From NCBI GenBank assembly GCA_964482955.1, contig CAYZZW010000002.1, positions 77,594 to 141,593 on the forward strand: a DNA stretch of 64,000 nt, read 5' to 3'. Every line of letters starts with the position of its first letter. Position 1 is the first letter of the stretch. A program made the position numbers and the translations under genes. This document shows positions 1-8,300 of the stretch, piece after piece. The notes below the pieces were generated by a model that was not told the DNA's origin, made no database searches, and saw only the letters and a list, made by a program, of their open reading frames with translations. Source of the stretch: JAPLSN01 sp964482955. Lineage in GTDB: Bacteria > Spirochaetota > Spirochaetia > Treponematales > UBA12059.

Positions 1-229
1 ACGTGCCCGCGGCGGGGGCGTCGAAGGTGACGTCTTCGTCGACGGTGGCGGCGAAGGATTCCGGCCCGGCGAGGGCGATGCCGGCGTCCGTGCCCGCGGG
101 CAGGCCCGAGACGCTGACGGCGATGGCGGGCGGGCCGGACGGCGTTTCCGTTTCAGCGGTCGGCGAGCACGACAGGACGAAGGCCGCCAGGCAGGCGGAC
201 AGCGCGAGAGCGCGAAATACGTTGATCAT
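1..229 (-). CDS. Putative lipoprotein, N-terminal fragment (runs off window)
   Basis: The frame runs off the left edge, so only the first 76 codons are visible. The ATG at 229 is chosen because GAGGAG lies seven bases upstream and the product begins with a clear signal peptide: a short charged N-terminus (MINVFR), a hydrophobic stretch, and a loose lipobox VLS-Cys21. The mature part starts with a Thr/Pro/Glu-rich linker and then a Gly/Ala/Val-rich segment that looks beta-structured. I infer an exported lipid-anchored protein; its function cannot be told from this fragment. A TATATT box at 353-358 on this strand could be a distant -10, leaving a leader of about 120 bases. Between this gene and the next (230-465) I see nothing else. 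Confidence 0.6.
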   Translation of the reverse strand, partial: MINVFRALALSACLAAFVLSCSPTAETETPSGPPAIAVSVSGLPAGTDAGIALAGPESFAATVDEDVTFDAPAAGT

Positions 230-465
230 GGCGATACTCCTCGTGTCGCGGAGGCGACCGGCGATGCGCGGGCGCTCCGCGTTTCGACGCGATGCCGCGC
301 GACGGACGGCCGGGCCGCTCCGGACGCGCGCTTCATCGGACTCGACGCGAGGAATATAGACGCGAGGCCGGGAGCCAGGCGGTGCGGGAACGCAGACCTT
401 GTGTGCGGGAACGCAAAAACCGGCACCGCGCGGACGGCTTGCGACGCGATCGTATTTAGGCGGCA

Positions 466-1395
466 TCAGGTGACGGGCAGGGCGTCCCGGTAGGCTTTGC
501 GGAAGTCGGAGGGGGCGACGCCGAAACCCTGCCTGAAGGCCCGGCTGAAGGCGGAGGCGTTTTCGTAGCCGGAGCGGTCGGCGATCTCGTTGACGGGCAA
601 GTACGTCTCGGCGAGGAGGGCGCGGGCGGCGTCGAGCCGGACGGAGGCCACGTAGTCGGCGACGGTCTTGCCGAGGGCCGAGCCGACGAGGGCTTGGAGA
701 CTCGTGCGGTTGGTGCCGAGGTCGCGGGCGAGGCCGTCCACGGTCAGGCGCTCGGCGTAGCGCGAGCCGACCTCGACGAGGAAGCGCCGGAGGAGCTCGT
801 CGTCGCCGTCCGCGAACGGCGCCTCGGGTTCCCGGAGCTCCGTTCCCTGCACGACGGAAAAGAGCGTCTCGATGAGGAAGGAGCGCATGCGGCAGGGCCA
901 GTAATTGGTGGCTTGCGTCGCCGCTTCCTCGGCGAGTCGCGCGGTCAGCTCCGCGACGCGATGTTCGAGCGCGCGGTCCGGGAAACACATGCCCGCGGCG
1001 GGCCTGGACCGGTCGACGAAGGGCTTGAGCCAGTAGAGGTCGCGGATGAGGTCGACGGAGGCGTCGGGGGCGCGCCTGGCGCGTATCGTGTCGAACCCGA
1101 TATCGCCGCGGATGACCGCGGGATGGAAGTAGACGAAACGGTTGCCAGACGCGTCGGAGCAGTCGATGGATACGGTTTCGCGTTCGTCGAGGAGGAAGAA
1201 GGCGGGCGCGCGGAAGGGCCACGAGGAGCCGTCGCGGGAAAAGACGCCCGCTCCGCCGCCGACCGAGACGAAGCGGAGACGCGTGCCGATGCCTTCGCGG
1301 GGATCGAACGCCCGGCCTTCCGCGACGCCGATGTCCAGCGTTTGACCGGGAAAATGGGTGATGCCGTAGGTCGTCCAGGGCTCGCGCTCTTCCAT
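466..1395 (-). CDS. AraC-family transcriptional regulator (paralogue 1)
   Basis: A 309-residue cytoplasmic regulator. The last 100 residues or so form an AraC/XylS double helix-turn-helix: the first helix-turn-helix contains LARDLGTNRTSLQ, the second NEIADRSGYENASAFSRAF followed by the typical GVAPSDFRKAY end. The first 200 residues are a putative ligand-sensing domain with a cupin-like start (LRFVSVGGGAGVF) that I do not recognise as a named family. It is a clear paralogue of the protein at 2409-3344; both share SWPFRAP, LDERET and FVYFHPAVI. No Shine-Dalgarno precedes the ATG; instead a TATACT box lies seven bases upstream, pointing to a leaderless mRNA. The ligand is unknown; the neighbouring exported hydrolase may belong to its regulon, but that is a guess. 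Confidence 0.9.
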   Translation of the reverse strand: MEEREPWTTYGITHFPGQTLDIGVAEGRAFDPREGIGTRLRFVSVGGGAGVFSRDGSSWPFRAPAFFLLDERETVSIDCSDASGNRFVYFHPAVIRGDIGFDTIRARRAPDASVDLIRDLYWLKPFVDRSRPAAGMCFPDRALEHRVAELTARLAEEAATQATNYWPCRMRSFLIETLFSVVQGTELREPEAPFADGDDELLRRFLVEVGSRYAERLTVDGLARDLGTNRTSLQALVGSALGKTVADYVASVRLDAARALLAETYLPVNEIADRSGYENASAFSRAFRQGFGVAPSDFRKAYRDALPVT

Positions 1396-1402
1396 CGGTG
1401 CC

Positions 1403-1432
1403 AGTATATCGGCCTTGCGCGCGGGAGGTCGA
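1403..1432 (-). promoter_or_regulatory. Candidate leaderless promoter of the first AraC gene
   Basis: On the minus strand TCGACC (1427-1432), an 18-base spacer and TATACT (1403-1408) are followed by only seven bases before the ATG at 1395. A start site about seven bases after the -10 would coincide with the start codon. Confidence 0.5.
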
Positions 1433-1442
1433 GCGATTCCGG

Positions 1443-1507
1443 CGCTTTGGAAGGAAAAGGGGTCCGGGGGAAGGAAACCTTTCGACGAAAGGTGTCTTTC
1501 CCCCGGA
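1443..1507 (-). repeat. REP-like palindromic element, copy 1
   Basis: A near-perfect inverted repeat (1463-1507) with the core CGAAAGGT/ACCTTTCG and outer CCCCCGGA/TCCGGGGG, followed on the minus strand by a tail ending CCTTCCAAAGCGCC. The same palindrome plus tail recurs at 5240, 8699 and 20915 on the plus strand. It lies just downstream of the hydrolase gene that stops at 1530. It lacks a T-run, so it is not a standard intrinsic terminator. Confidence 0.75.
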
Positions 1508-1529
1508 GAACGTTATCGTATCGGTTTAT

Positions 1530-2219
1530 TTACTTCGCTTTTTTGAGTTCGATCACGGCGCCGGGCGCGAGGGGAATGGCGTTCGGGCGGGCGAGCTTGG
1601 CGGCGTTGGCCGCGTCGTACATGGCGTCGGGGCTCGAGTGGATGGCGGCGACGAAGCGCGCCTTCACGGCGTCGGCGCAGGTGCCGGCCTCGATGCCGCC
1701 CATGTTCCAATAGTCGTCCGTCGGGAAGAGCGCGTAGTCGAGCTTGAGGGCGGCGAGCGCGGCCATCTCCGGGATGTAGTTCGTGTCGCCCGCGTGGTAG
1801 ACCGAGATCCCGTCGAAGGTGACGACGTAGCCGACGTTCTCGGCGCGCGGGTGGTTCTTGTTGTACGCGGGGACGGCCTTGATCTTGAAGCCGGCGACCT
1901 CGAAGCTGTCGCCTTCCTTGACGGCCTTGAGCGACGGGAGCTCGACGCTGCCCGCGGGGCCGGCGACGACGGCCTTCGGCGCGAGCGCGACGAGCGAGAC
2001 GGCGTTGTGGTCGCCGTGGCCGTGCGTGACGAGGACGAGGTCGGCTTTCCGCGAATAGTCGCCTTCGCCGAACGGGTCGATGTACAGGACCTTGCCGGCG
2101 GCGCTCGTGAGCACGATGGTGGAACGGCCGATGAAGCGCAGGGTCGCGGTCGGGGCGGCGGCGGCGACGCCGGCCAGGATGAAGGCGGCGGCGAGGAGCG
2201 TCGCGATCTTTTTGTGCAT
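1530..2219 (-). CDS. Exported metallo-beta-lactamase-fold hydrolase
   Basis: A 229-residue protein with an N-terminal signal peptide (MHKKIATLLAAAFILAGVAA) and a metallo-beta-lactamase fold. The metal-binding signature HGHGDHN is complete, and later metal ligands are plausible in the segments around YHAGDTNY and IHSSPD. It resembles the short L-ascorbate-6-phosphate-lactonase/UPF0173-like branch of the superfamily, but with a secretion signal, so it probably acts in the periplasm; the substrate is unknown. The ATG at 2219 is preceded by GGAGG at good spacing; longer in-frame starts upstream lack this and would spoil the signal peptide. It sits between two paralogous AraC regulators on the same strand. 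Confidence 0.85.
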   Translation of the reverse strand: MHKKIATLLAAAFILAGVAAAAPTATLRFIGRSTIVLTSAAGKVLYIDPFGEGDYSRKADLVLVTHGHGDHNAVSLVALAPKAVVAGPAGSVELPSLKAVKEGDSFEVAGFKIKAVPAYNKNHPRAENVGYVVTFDGISVYHAGDTNYIPEMAALAALKLDYALFPTDDYWNMGGIEAGTCADAVKARFVAAIHSSPDAMYDAANAAKLARPNAIPLAPGAVIELKKAK

Positions 2220-2340
2220 GGGATACCTCCGTGGAACGTGATGGACGGAAGGTACCCCGGAACGGCGGGCGGGTGAATTGCGCGGACGCAATCGTTCCGT
2301 GCAGGGAAGCAATCCAAGCTCGTCGCGCCAGGCCGCTCGC

Positions 2341-2420
2341 GTTATTTCAGCGTGCGCCGCTTAGGTTATTTCGGCGCGCGCCGACTATTTCGGCGTGCGC
2401 CGCTTAGGTTATTTCGGCGC
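2341..2420 (-). repeat. Tandem duplication of the 3' end of the second AraC gene
   Basis: The block around TTATTTCGGCG followed by TGCGCCGCTTAG occurs twice with a period of about 44 bases (2341-2385 and 2386-2420). The inner copy contains the last codons and stop of the AraC gene ending at 2409, so the downstream copy looks like a local duplication of the gene end. Confidence 0.65.
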
Positions 2421-3344
2421 AAGGACGCCGCCATACGCCTTGCGGTATTCCGAGGGAGCGGCGTTGAAGCCCTGCTTGAAGGCGCGGCTGAAGGCGGAGG
2501 CGTCGGCGTACCCGGTCCGTTCGGCGATCTCGGCGACCGGGAGGTCGGTTTCGGCCAGGAGGGCGCGCGCGGCGTCGAGCCGGACGGCGGCGACGTATTC
2601 GGCGACGCTCTTTCCCGTCGCCTCCGACACGACGCGCTGGAGACTCGTGCGGTTCGTGCCGAGCTCGCGGGCGAGGCCGTCCACGGAGAGGCGCTCCGGG
2701 TAGCGCGAGCCCGCCTCGAGCAGGAAGCGGCGCAGGAGTCCGTCGTCGGCGTCCGGCAGGGACGCGGGGGCTTCCGTGGTCTCGACGGCCTGGATGATGG
2801 CGAACAGCATCTCGATGAGGAAGGAGCGCGAGCGGCACGGCCACCAGCCGGTCGGCTGGGCCGCGAGCTCGTCCGCGAGCTGCGACGACAGCGCGTCGAC
2901 GCGCCGGGCGAGGGCGAGCCCGGGGATCACGATGCCGTCGGCCGGGTCGGCGCGGCGGACGAACGGCGAGAACCAGTAGACGTCGCGGACGATGTCGAGC
3001 GGGAGGGGCGCGTCGGACACCCCGCGGATGATGGAAAAGTCGAAGCTCGAGTGGATGACCGCGGGGTGGAAATAGACGAACAGGTTGCCCGAAACGTCGG
3101 AGCAGTCGATCTCGGCCGTCTCGCGCTCGTCGAGGCAGAAGTAGGTCGGGGCGCGGAACGGCCACGAGCGGCCGTCGCGGCGGAAGACGCCGGACCCCTT
3201 CCCGACGGCGACGAAGCGGAGCCGTTCGCCGATACCCTCCGCCGGGTCGAAGGCCTCGCCGCGCGCCACCCCGAGGGGCAGCGACCGGCCCGCGTGCATC
3301 GTGTTGCCGAACGTGGTCCAGCGTTCCGCCTGGCCGTGTTTCAT
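2409..3344 (-). CDS. AraC-family transcriptional regulator (paralogue 2)
   Basis: A 311-residue regulator closely related along its whole length to the one at 466-1395. The C-terminal double helix-turn-helix includes LARELGTNRTSLQRVV and VAEIAERTGYADASAFSRAF. The N-terminal domain of about 200 residues again contains SWPFRAP, LDERET and FVYFHPAVI, and a WWPCRSRSFLIEMLF segment that may be a dimerisation helix. The start at 3344 is supported by TACAAT six bases upstream with TCGACA 18 bases further, so the mRNA is probably leaderless. The open frame continues upstream to about 5300, but that extension is antisense to the RyR gene and is not credible. The pair looks like a recent tandem duplication with the hydrolase gene between the copies. 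Confidence 0.9.
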   Translation of the reverse strand: MKHGQAERWTTFGNTMHAGRSLPLGVARGEAFDPAEGIGERLRFVAVGKGSGVFRRDGRSWPFRAPTYFCLDERETAEIDCSDVSGNLFVYFHPAVIHSSFDFSIIRGVSDAPLPLDIVRDVYWFSPFVRRADPADGIVIPGLALARRVDALSSQLADELAAQPTGWWPCRSRSFLIEMLFAIIQAVETTEAPASLPDADDGLLRRFLLEAGSRYPERLSVDGLARELGTNRTSLQRVVSEATGKSVAEYVAAVRLDAARALLAETDLPVAEIAERTGYADASAFSRAFKQGFNAAPSEYRKAYGGVLAPK

Positions 3345-3350
3345 GGCGGA

Positions 3351-3380
3351 ATTGTAGCGGCGCGCGCCGAGCCGTGTCGA
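3351..3380 (-). promoter_or_regulatory. Candidate leaderless promoter of the second AraC gene
   Basis: Minus strand: TCGACA (3375-3380), 18-base spacer, TACAAT (3351-3356), then six bases to the ATG at 3344. Five of six bases match consensus in each box. Confidence 0.55.
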
Positions 3381-3390
3381 GCGGCGAGCC

Positions 3391-3419
3391 TTGTCGCCCC
3401 GCCCGGCGGCGGCTAGACT
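3391..3419 (+). promoter_or_regulatory. Candidate leaderless promoter of the RyR-domain gene
   Basis: TTGTCG (3391-3396), 17-base spacer, TAGACT (3414-3419), then six bases to the ATG at 3426. No Shine-Dalgarno is present. It lies back to back with the AraC promoter at 3351-3380. Confidence 0.5.
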
Positions 3420-3425
3420 GGCGTC

Positions 3426-5228
3426 ATGAAACGACGGAACGGCATACAGTGGTCGACGGTGGTTTTGGCGGCGGCCTTCGCCGCGAGCGTGGCGGCGGGC
3501 GTCCTCGGCGGAAAGGATTACCCCGAGCCCGGCCAGGCGTGGACCGACGTGGCCTACCGCGTGCTCACCATGTTCACGATCAACGCGAGCTTCGACCGGA
3601 AACCCGTGCCGCTCCTCCTCGACATCGCGCGCTTCCTCTCTCCCGCCACGCTGGCCGGCGCCGTCGTCGCGCTGGCCCTGAGCGCCTTCCGCGAGCGGCT
3701 CCGCGCGCTCGGCCTCCGCCTCTTCGCGCGCGGGCACGTCGTCTTCGTCGGGGCCGCCGACGGCTCCGCCACCATCGCGGAAGACCTGGCCGCCGCGCGC
3801 CGCGTCGTGTTCCTCGTCCCCGCGGATCGCGAAGCCCCGGTCGACGCCATCGCCGATTCGGGCGCGGAACTCGTGCGCGCGCCGTCGCTCGAGGCGGGCT
3901 GGCGCCGGGTCGGCGCCGCGCGCGCCGCGTACGTCTTCGTCATGGAAGACAACGACGCCGCCGCCCTGGCCGCCGCCCGCGGACTCGAGCGCTTCCTGGC
4001 CGCGGAGGGGCGCGATCCGAAACCCGCCGTCTTCACCGCGTACTCCGACGATTTCGCGCTCCGCGTCGCCCGCGAACTCGCGGAAGCCGACCGGAACTCC
4101 GGCCGAACGGGCGGCGCGGGCCCGAGCGGCTTCGTCGAGCGTCCGTTCAACCTCGAGCAGCAGCTGGCGCGCGCGGTGGTGGACCGTTGCCTGCCGGCCC
4201 TGGCGCCGTCCCCCGGCGCGCTGTCCGCGGGCGCCATCCGCGTGGCCATTTTCGGTTTCGGCGACCTCGGACAAGCCCTTGCCGTCGAGCTGGCCCAGCT
4301 CGCGCATTTTCCGGGGACGGCCCGGCTCGAACTCGCCGTCGTCGACCGGCGCGCGCCGGAACTCGTCGCCGCCTTCCTCGAGCGCCATCCCGCCCTGCCC
4401 GAGATCGCCGGCCTCTCCGTCCTCGACGCCGCCGCGTGGCGCGACGCCCTCGCCGAACGGCCGCCCGCCCTCGCGCTCGTCGCCCGCGACGACGCGGCGC
4501 TCGCCTTCGACGACGCGCGCGCCCTCCGACAGCTCTCCGAGGCGCGCCGCGCCGCCAAGCCCGGACATCCGGGCACCGCCATCGTCCTCGTGCGCCCGCT
4601 CGACGGGCGCGACGCTTTTCCCGACCGCGCCGACTGCGCCGCCTTCCTCGCCGAGCGTCGCGTCGAATACGTCGACCCCGCGGACGAGCTCCGCGGCGAA
4701 GACCTCATCCGCAACGCCGAGCGCGCGGACGCGATCGCCAAGGCCATCCACTACAGCTGGTTCGCGAAGCCGGGCGAGCCGTGGAACCGCGCGCGCATGG
4801 ACGCCGAGTGGGCCGCCCTGCCGGACATCCTCCGCGACTCGAACCGCTACGCCGCGCGCCACTTCGCCCTCAAGCTCCGCTGGCTCGGTTGGGACCTCGC
4901 GCCGCGCGAACAAGCGCCCGCCGCGACGGACCCGTCCGCGGGCGCGTACGCCTTCGACGCGATCCCAAAGCGGGCGCTCGAAACCCTCGGCCGCATGGAA
5001 CACCGCCGCTGGAGCGCGGAAAAACTCCTCGCGGGGTACCGCCCTGTCGGCGCCGTCGACGCGGAGACCTACCGCGTCCTCAAGACGCTCCACCACCTTC
5101 ACGCCGACTTCGTCCCCTGGGAACGCCTTGACGCCCCCACGAAACGCAACGACTGGAACGTCCTCATCCACGCCGCGGCCATCGCGGAAACCGCCGGGCT
5201 GCGCATCGTCGCGCGTCCGCGCGTGTAG
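3426..5228 (+). CDS. RyR-domain protein with membrane segment and TrkA-like NAD-binding domains
   Basis: A 600-residue protein. Two N-terminal hydrophobic segments (about residues 9-28 and 72-92) flank an extracytoplasmic loop. Two Rossmann-like units follow: one near residues 100-215 (HVVFVGAADGSATIAEDL) and a second near 265-400 (IRVAIFGFGDLGQALAVEL), as in TrkA-N/RCK regulators of ion channels. The C-terminus (about 515-590) carries a ryanodine-receptor-type RyR domain, with the hallmark MEHRRWSAEKLLAGYRPV. Known bacterial RyR proteins often combine a membrane part with such domains, so a nucleotide-gated channel-like or membrane sensor role is inferred. Only two membrane segments are visible, fewer than in a classical two-helix-plus-pore subunit. 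It is convergent with the WD40-caspase gene, the two being separated by a REP-like palindrome. Confidence 0.75.
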   Translation: MKRRNGIQWSTVVLAAAFAASVAAGVLGGKDYPEPGQAWTDVAYRVLTMFTINASFDRKPVPLLLDIARFLSPATLAGAVVALALSAFRERLRALGLRLFARGHVVFVGAADGSATIAEDLAAARRVVFLVPADREAPVDAIADSGAELVRAPSLEAGWRRVGAARAAYVFVMEDNDAAALAAARGLERFLAAEGRDPKPAVFTAYSDDFALRVARELAEADRNSGRTGGAGPSGFVERPFNLEQQLARAVVDRCLPALAPSPGALSAGAIRVAIFGFGDLGQALAVELAQLAHFPGTARLELAVVDRRAPELVAAFLERHPALPEIAGLSVLDAAAWRDALAERPPALALVARDDAALAFDDARALRQLSEARRAAKPGHPGTAIVLVRPLDGRDAFPDRADCAAFLAERRVEYVDPADELRGEDLIRNAERADAIAKAIHYSWFAKPGEPWNRARMDAEWAALPDILRDSNRYAARHFALKLRWLGWDLAPREQAPAATDPSAGAYAFDAIPKRALETLGRMEHRRWSAEKLLAGYRPVGAVDAETYRVLKTLHHLHADFVPWERLDAPTKRNDWNVLIHAAAIAETAGLRIVARPRV

Positions 5229-5239
5229 GCGCGTTCCGT

Positions 5240-5306
5240 CCGGGGAAGGGAACCTTTCGATCCGTCGAAAGGTTCCCTTCCCCGGGTCCCATCCTTCCAA
5301 AGCCGC
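5240..5306 (+). repeat. REP-like palindromic element, copy 2
   Basis: A perfect 21-base-pair hairpin with a four-base loop (arms 5240-5260 and 5265-5285) plus the conserved tail CCCATCCTTCCAAAGCCGCG. It fills the gap between the convergent RyR and caspase genes and could block transcription from both sides, although no T-run follows. Confidence 0.85.
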
Positions 5307-5307
5307 G

Positions 5308-8300
5308 TCACGGGACCGGGAAACCGAATCGCGCCGAAAGATTGTCGCGGTCGACGGTCGGATGCTGGGCGCCTTTCGTCCAGAGGGCCACCTTCGCCGC
5401 GACGAAGTCGCGCAGCTCGGCCGTGTCGACGTAGCCGTCGCCGTCCGCGTCGCCTTCGCGGAGCGCGGCGAGCACCGCCTCCGTGAAGGCGCCGTTGCGG
5501 AACTCGTCGAACTCGTAGGAGGCTTCGCCGCCGCGGCTGCTCGACAGCACGACGGCGCCCGAGCGCCGCGCCAGATCGTTGTAGATGTAGCGCCGCCGGT
5601 CGGCGAGGGCTTCGCGGATCGTCGCGCCCTTCGCGGCGCGGGTCAGCGTGAGTCCCGGCCCGCGAGCCCCGGGGCCTCGTCCGGACGCGCCCTCGTCGGC
5701 GTCCGCGCCCGATTCGCAGGTGTCCATGAGGAAGAGCTTCCGCCTCGGCGCGATTCCCTGCAAAAGGTCCTCGACGAGCCCGAAGTCGGCCGCGGTGCCG
5801 GCCAGGTTCGCGGTGTCGGCGTCGTGCGTGAGGAAATAGTAGGTGGCGGCCGCGTCGTCGGCGTGGAGGCCGTGCCCGGAGATTGCGAGCACGAGGATGT
5901 CGTCCGGCTTCGCGTCGGCCAGGAAGGCCTTGGCCGCGCGGATGCCCGCGGGCGTCACGGCTTCGTCGGTCAGCGTCTTCACATGCACGTCGCGGAACGC
6001 GCGGCCATCTTCAGGCTCGGGGCTCCCGCCGGGGGAGGGGCCGCCGGCCCCGCGCTTCATCGCCGCGAACGCCGCGGCCAGGTCCTCGATGTCCCGCGCC
6101 GCCCACGACAGGTCGAGCCGTGCGTCGCGGTATTTCGAGACGCCGAAGCCGAGAAAGTACAAGTCCGGCTCGGACACCTCGGAGCTCCAGACCGTCGTCG
6201 ACGCCCGGAGGCTCTCGACGCCGTCCGCGTCCGTGCAGGCCGCCTCCACCTTGTTGCTCCCCGCGCCGAGCTCGACGCGCTCGACGAGTTCGGAGGGGCC
6301 CGCCGCGCCGATCGGCTTCCCGTAGCTCCCGAAGACGGGCACGTCGTTCACCCAGACGTTGTACGAGCGGAGCCTCGACGCGCCGCCGAAACGCAGGTTT
6401 AGGTCGAGGTACTTCCCGTCCTTGGCCGACGAGAAGATCTCCGCTTCCGGCGGCTCGGGGGCGGCGCCGCTTTCGACGGCCGGGAGTCCGAGACGCTTGA
6501 GGCGCCGCAGGTATTGTTCGCGGAAGTGGGCCATGAGGCCTGCGTCCGCCGAGCCGAGTCGCTCGAGGACGAGGTCCGGCCGGTTCGAGCGCGCGGCGAA
6601 CTGGTCGACGTTCCACGCGCGTATGCCGCGGACCATGGCCACGAGGGAGCCGCAGCCGTTCGAGCCGTCCCAATAGCCTTCGTCGGTGTAGGAGAGCCAC
6701 TCGCCCGAAGCCGAGTCCGAGGCGAACGCCGTCCACCCGCCCGTGGCCAGGTTCCAGGCGCGCACGGTCCCGTCTTCGCCGGCGGAGTACGCGAAGCGGC
6801 CGTCCGCCGAGAGCGCGCACGAGAGGATCTTGCCGACGTGCCCGGCGAGCGTCCGTTCGACGGTACCGGTGGCCAGGTTCCTGAGCAGCAGCCTCCCGTC
6901 CATCATGCCGATCAACGCGAGCCGTCCGTCGGCGGACAGGCTCAGGCAGGATGACATGACATCGTCGTTTCCGGTCGGCGGAGCGAAACGGCCGTCCGCC
7001 AGCCTGAGCGCGCCGATGCCCGTTCCGACGGCGCACAGGAGACGTTTCCCGTCCGCGTCGAACGCGATCGTCTTGGTCATGCGGGGTAACGCGTAGACGC
7101 GTCGCGTGACCTTCGCCCGGAGGTCGCGGACGGCGACCCGCTGGTCGATGACGTCCAAGACCGCGAGCAGACCGCCGTCTGACGAAAACGCGATCGCGTC
7201 CGCGGAATCGAAGTTGCCGCCCGTTTTGCTCCATGCCTCGACGGGGACGGTGTCGACGACGGCTCCCGTGACCGCGTCGTAGACGATGGCGCCATGGTCG
7301 ATCGCGGCGACCGCGACCAGGCGTCCGTCGGGCGAACACGCGACGGCCTTGATCACGAGCGGCTGTTCCACGGCGTACGCGGCTTCGCCGGCGAACGACC
7401 TGCGCTCGAGCGGGGCGGTGAGGATGCAGGATTCCCCGTCGGGCGTAAGCGCGATCGGCGAATCGCTTTTCCTCGACGCGGGCGGACTCAACGCGGCCCG
7501 CGGCTTCCCCGCGCGCAGGTCCCAGACCGTGACGGCGCCCGAGCGGTTCATCGCGGCGGCGAGGCCGCGGACCGGATCGAATGAGCACGTCTGGACGCCG
7601 TCCGCGGCGCCCCCGAAGTCGCCGATGCCCTCCGAAAAATCCCAGCGGCGCAACCGGAACGAACTCGCCAGGTACAGCTTCGTCGGATCGGAACCGAGGG
7701 CGATGTCGTTCGCGCCGACCTGCCCGACCGCCTCGGTTCCGCCGTCGGCCAGGTCGAAGACGGAGGTCGTCATCCCCCCGGCGACGAGGAAGTCGCCGAA
7801 GGCCGATCGGCTGAACGCGAGGCTTTCGACCATGCCTTCGCCTCGAAAGTCGCGGAGCGCGCGCCCCGTCCCGAGGTCGAAGACGGCCGCCGCCCCGTAA
7901 TAACCCCCGACCGCCGCGCGCGCGGCGCCCGAGTCGAGCGCCACGGCGGCGACGTGGCCGAACTCGGCGTTCCACTCGCGGAGCAGGCACCCGTCCGCGA
8001 GGTTCCACGCCGAAACGAGTCCCCCGTCGGTGCCGGTCAACACGCGCGCGCCGTCGGCCGACACGGCGACGGCGGTGACGTAGACGCCCTCGGCGCGGAG
8101 CGCGCGGAGGACGGCGCCGCTCCGGACGTCCCACGCGACGATCCGCCCGTCCGTGTGGCCGGTCACCGCGATCCGCCCGTCTGCGGACACGCCCGCGGCC
8201 GTCGGATAGTCGTCGGCCGCGAAGCGGTACAGCTCGGCGCCGGTGTCGAGGCGCCAGATCCTGAAGCCGTCGTGCGCGACGGAGGCGCCGAGGCCGCCCG

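Noticed and set aside
2409..5300. A 963-residue open frame on the minus strand extending the second AraC gene upstream
   Set aside because: Its extra part lies antisense to the well-supported RyR gene and has a composition typical of GC-rich shadow frames; the promoter six bases before 3344 fixes the start.
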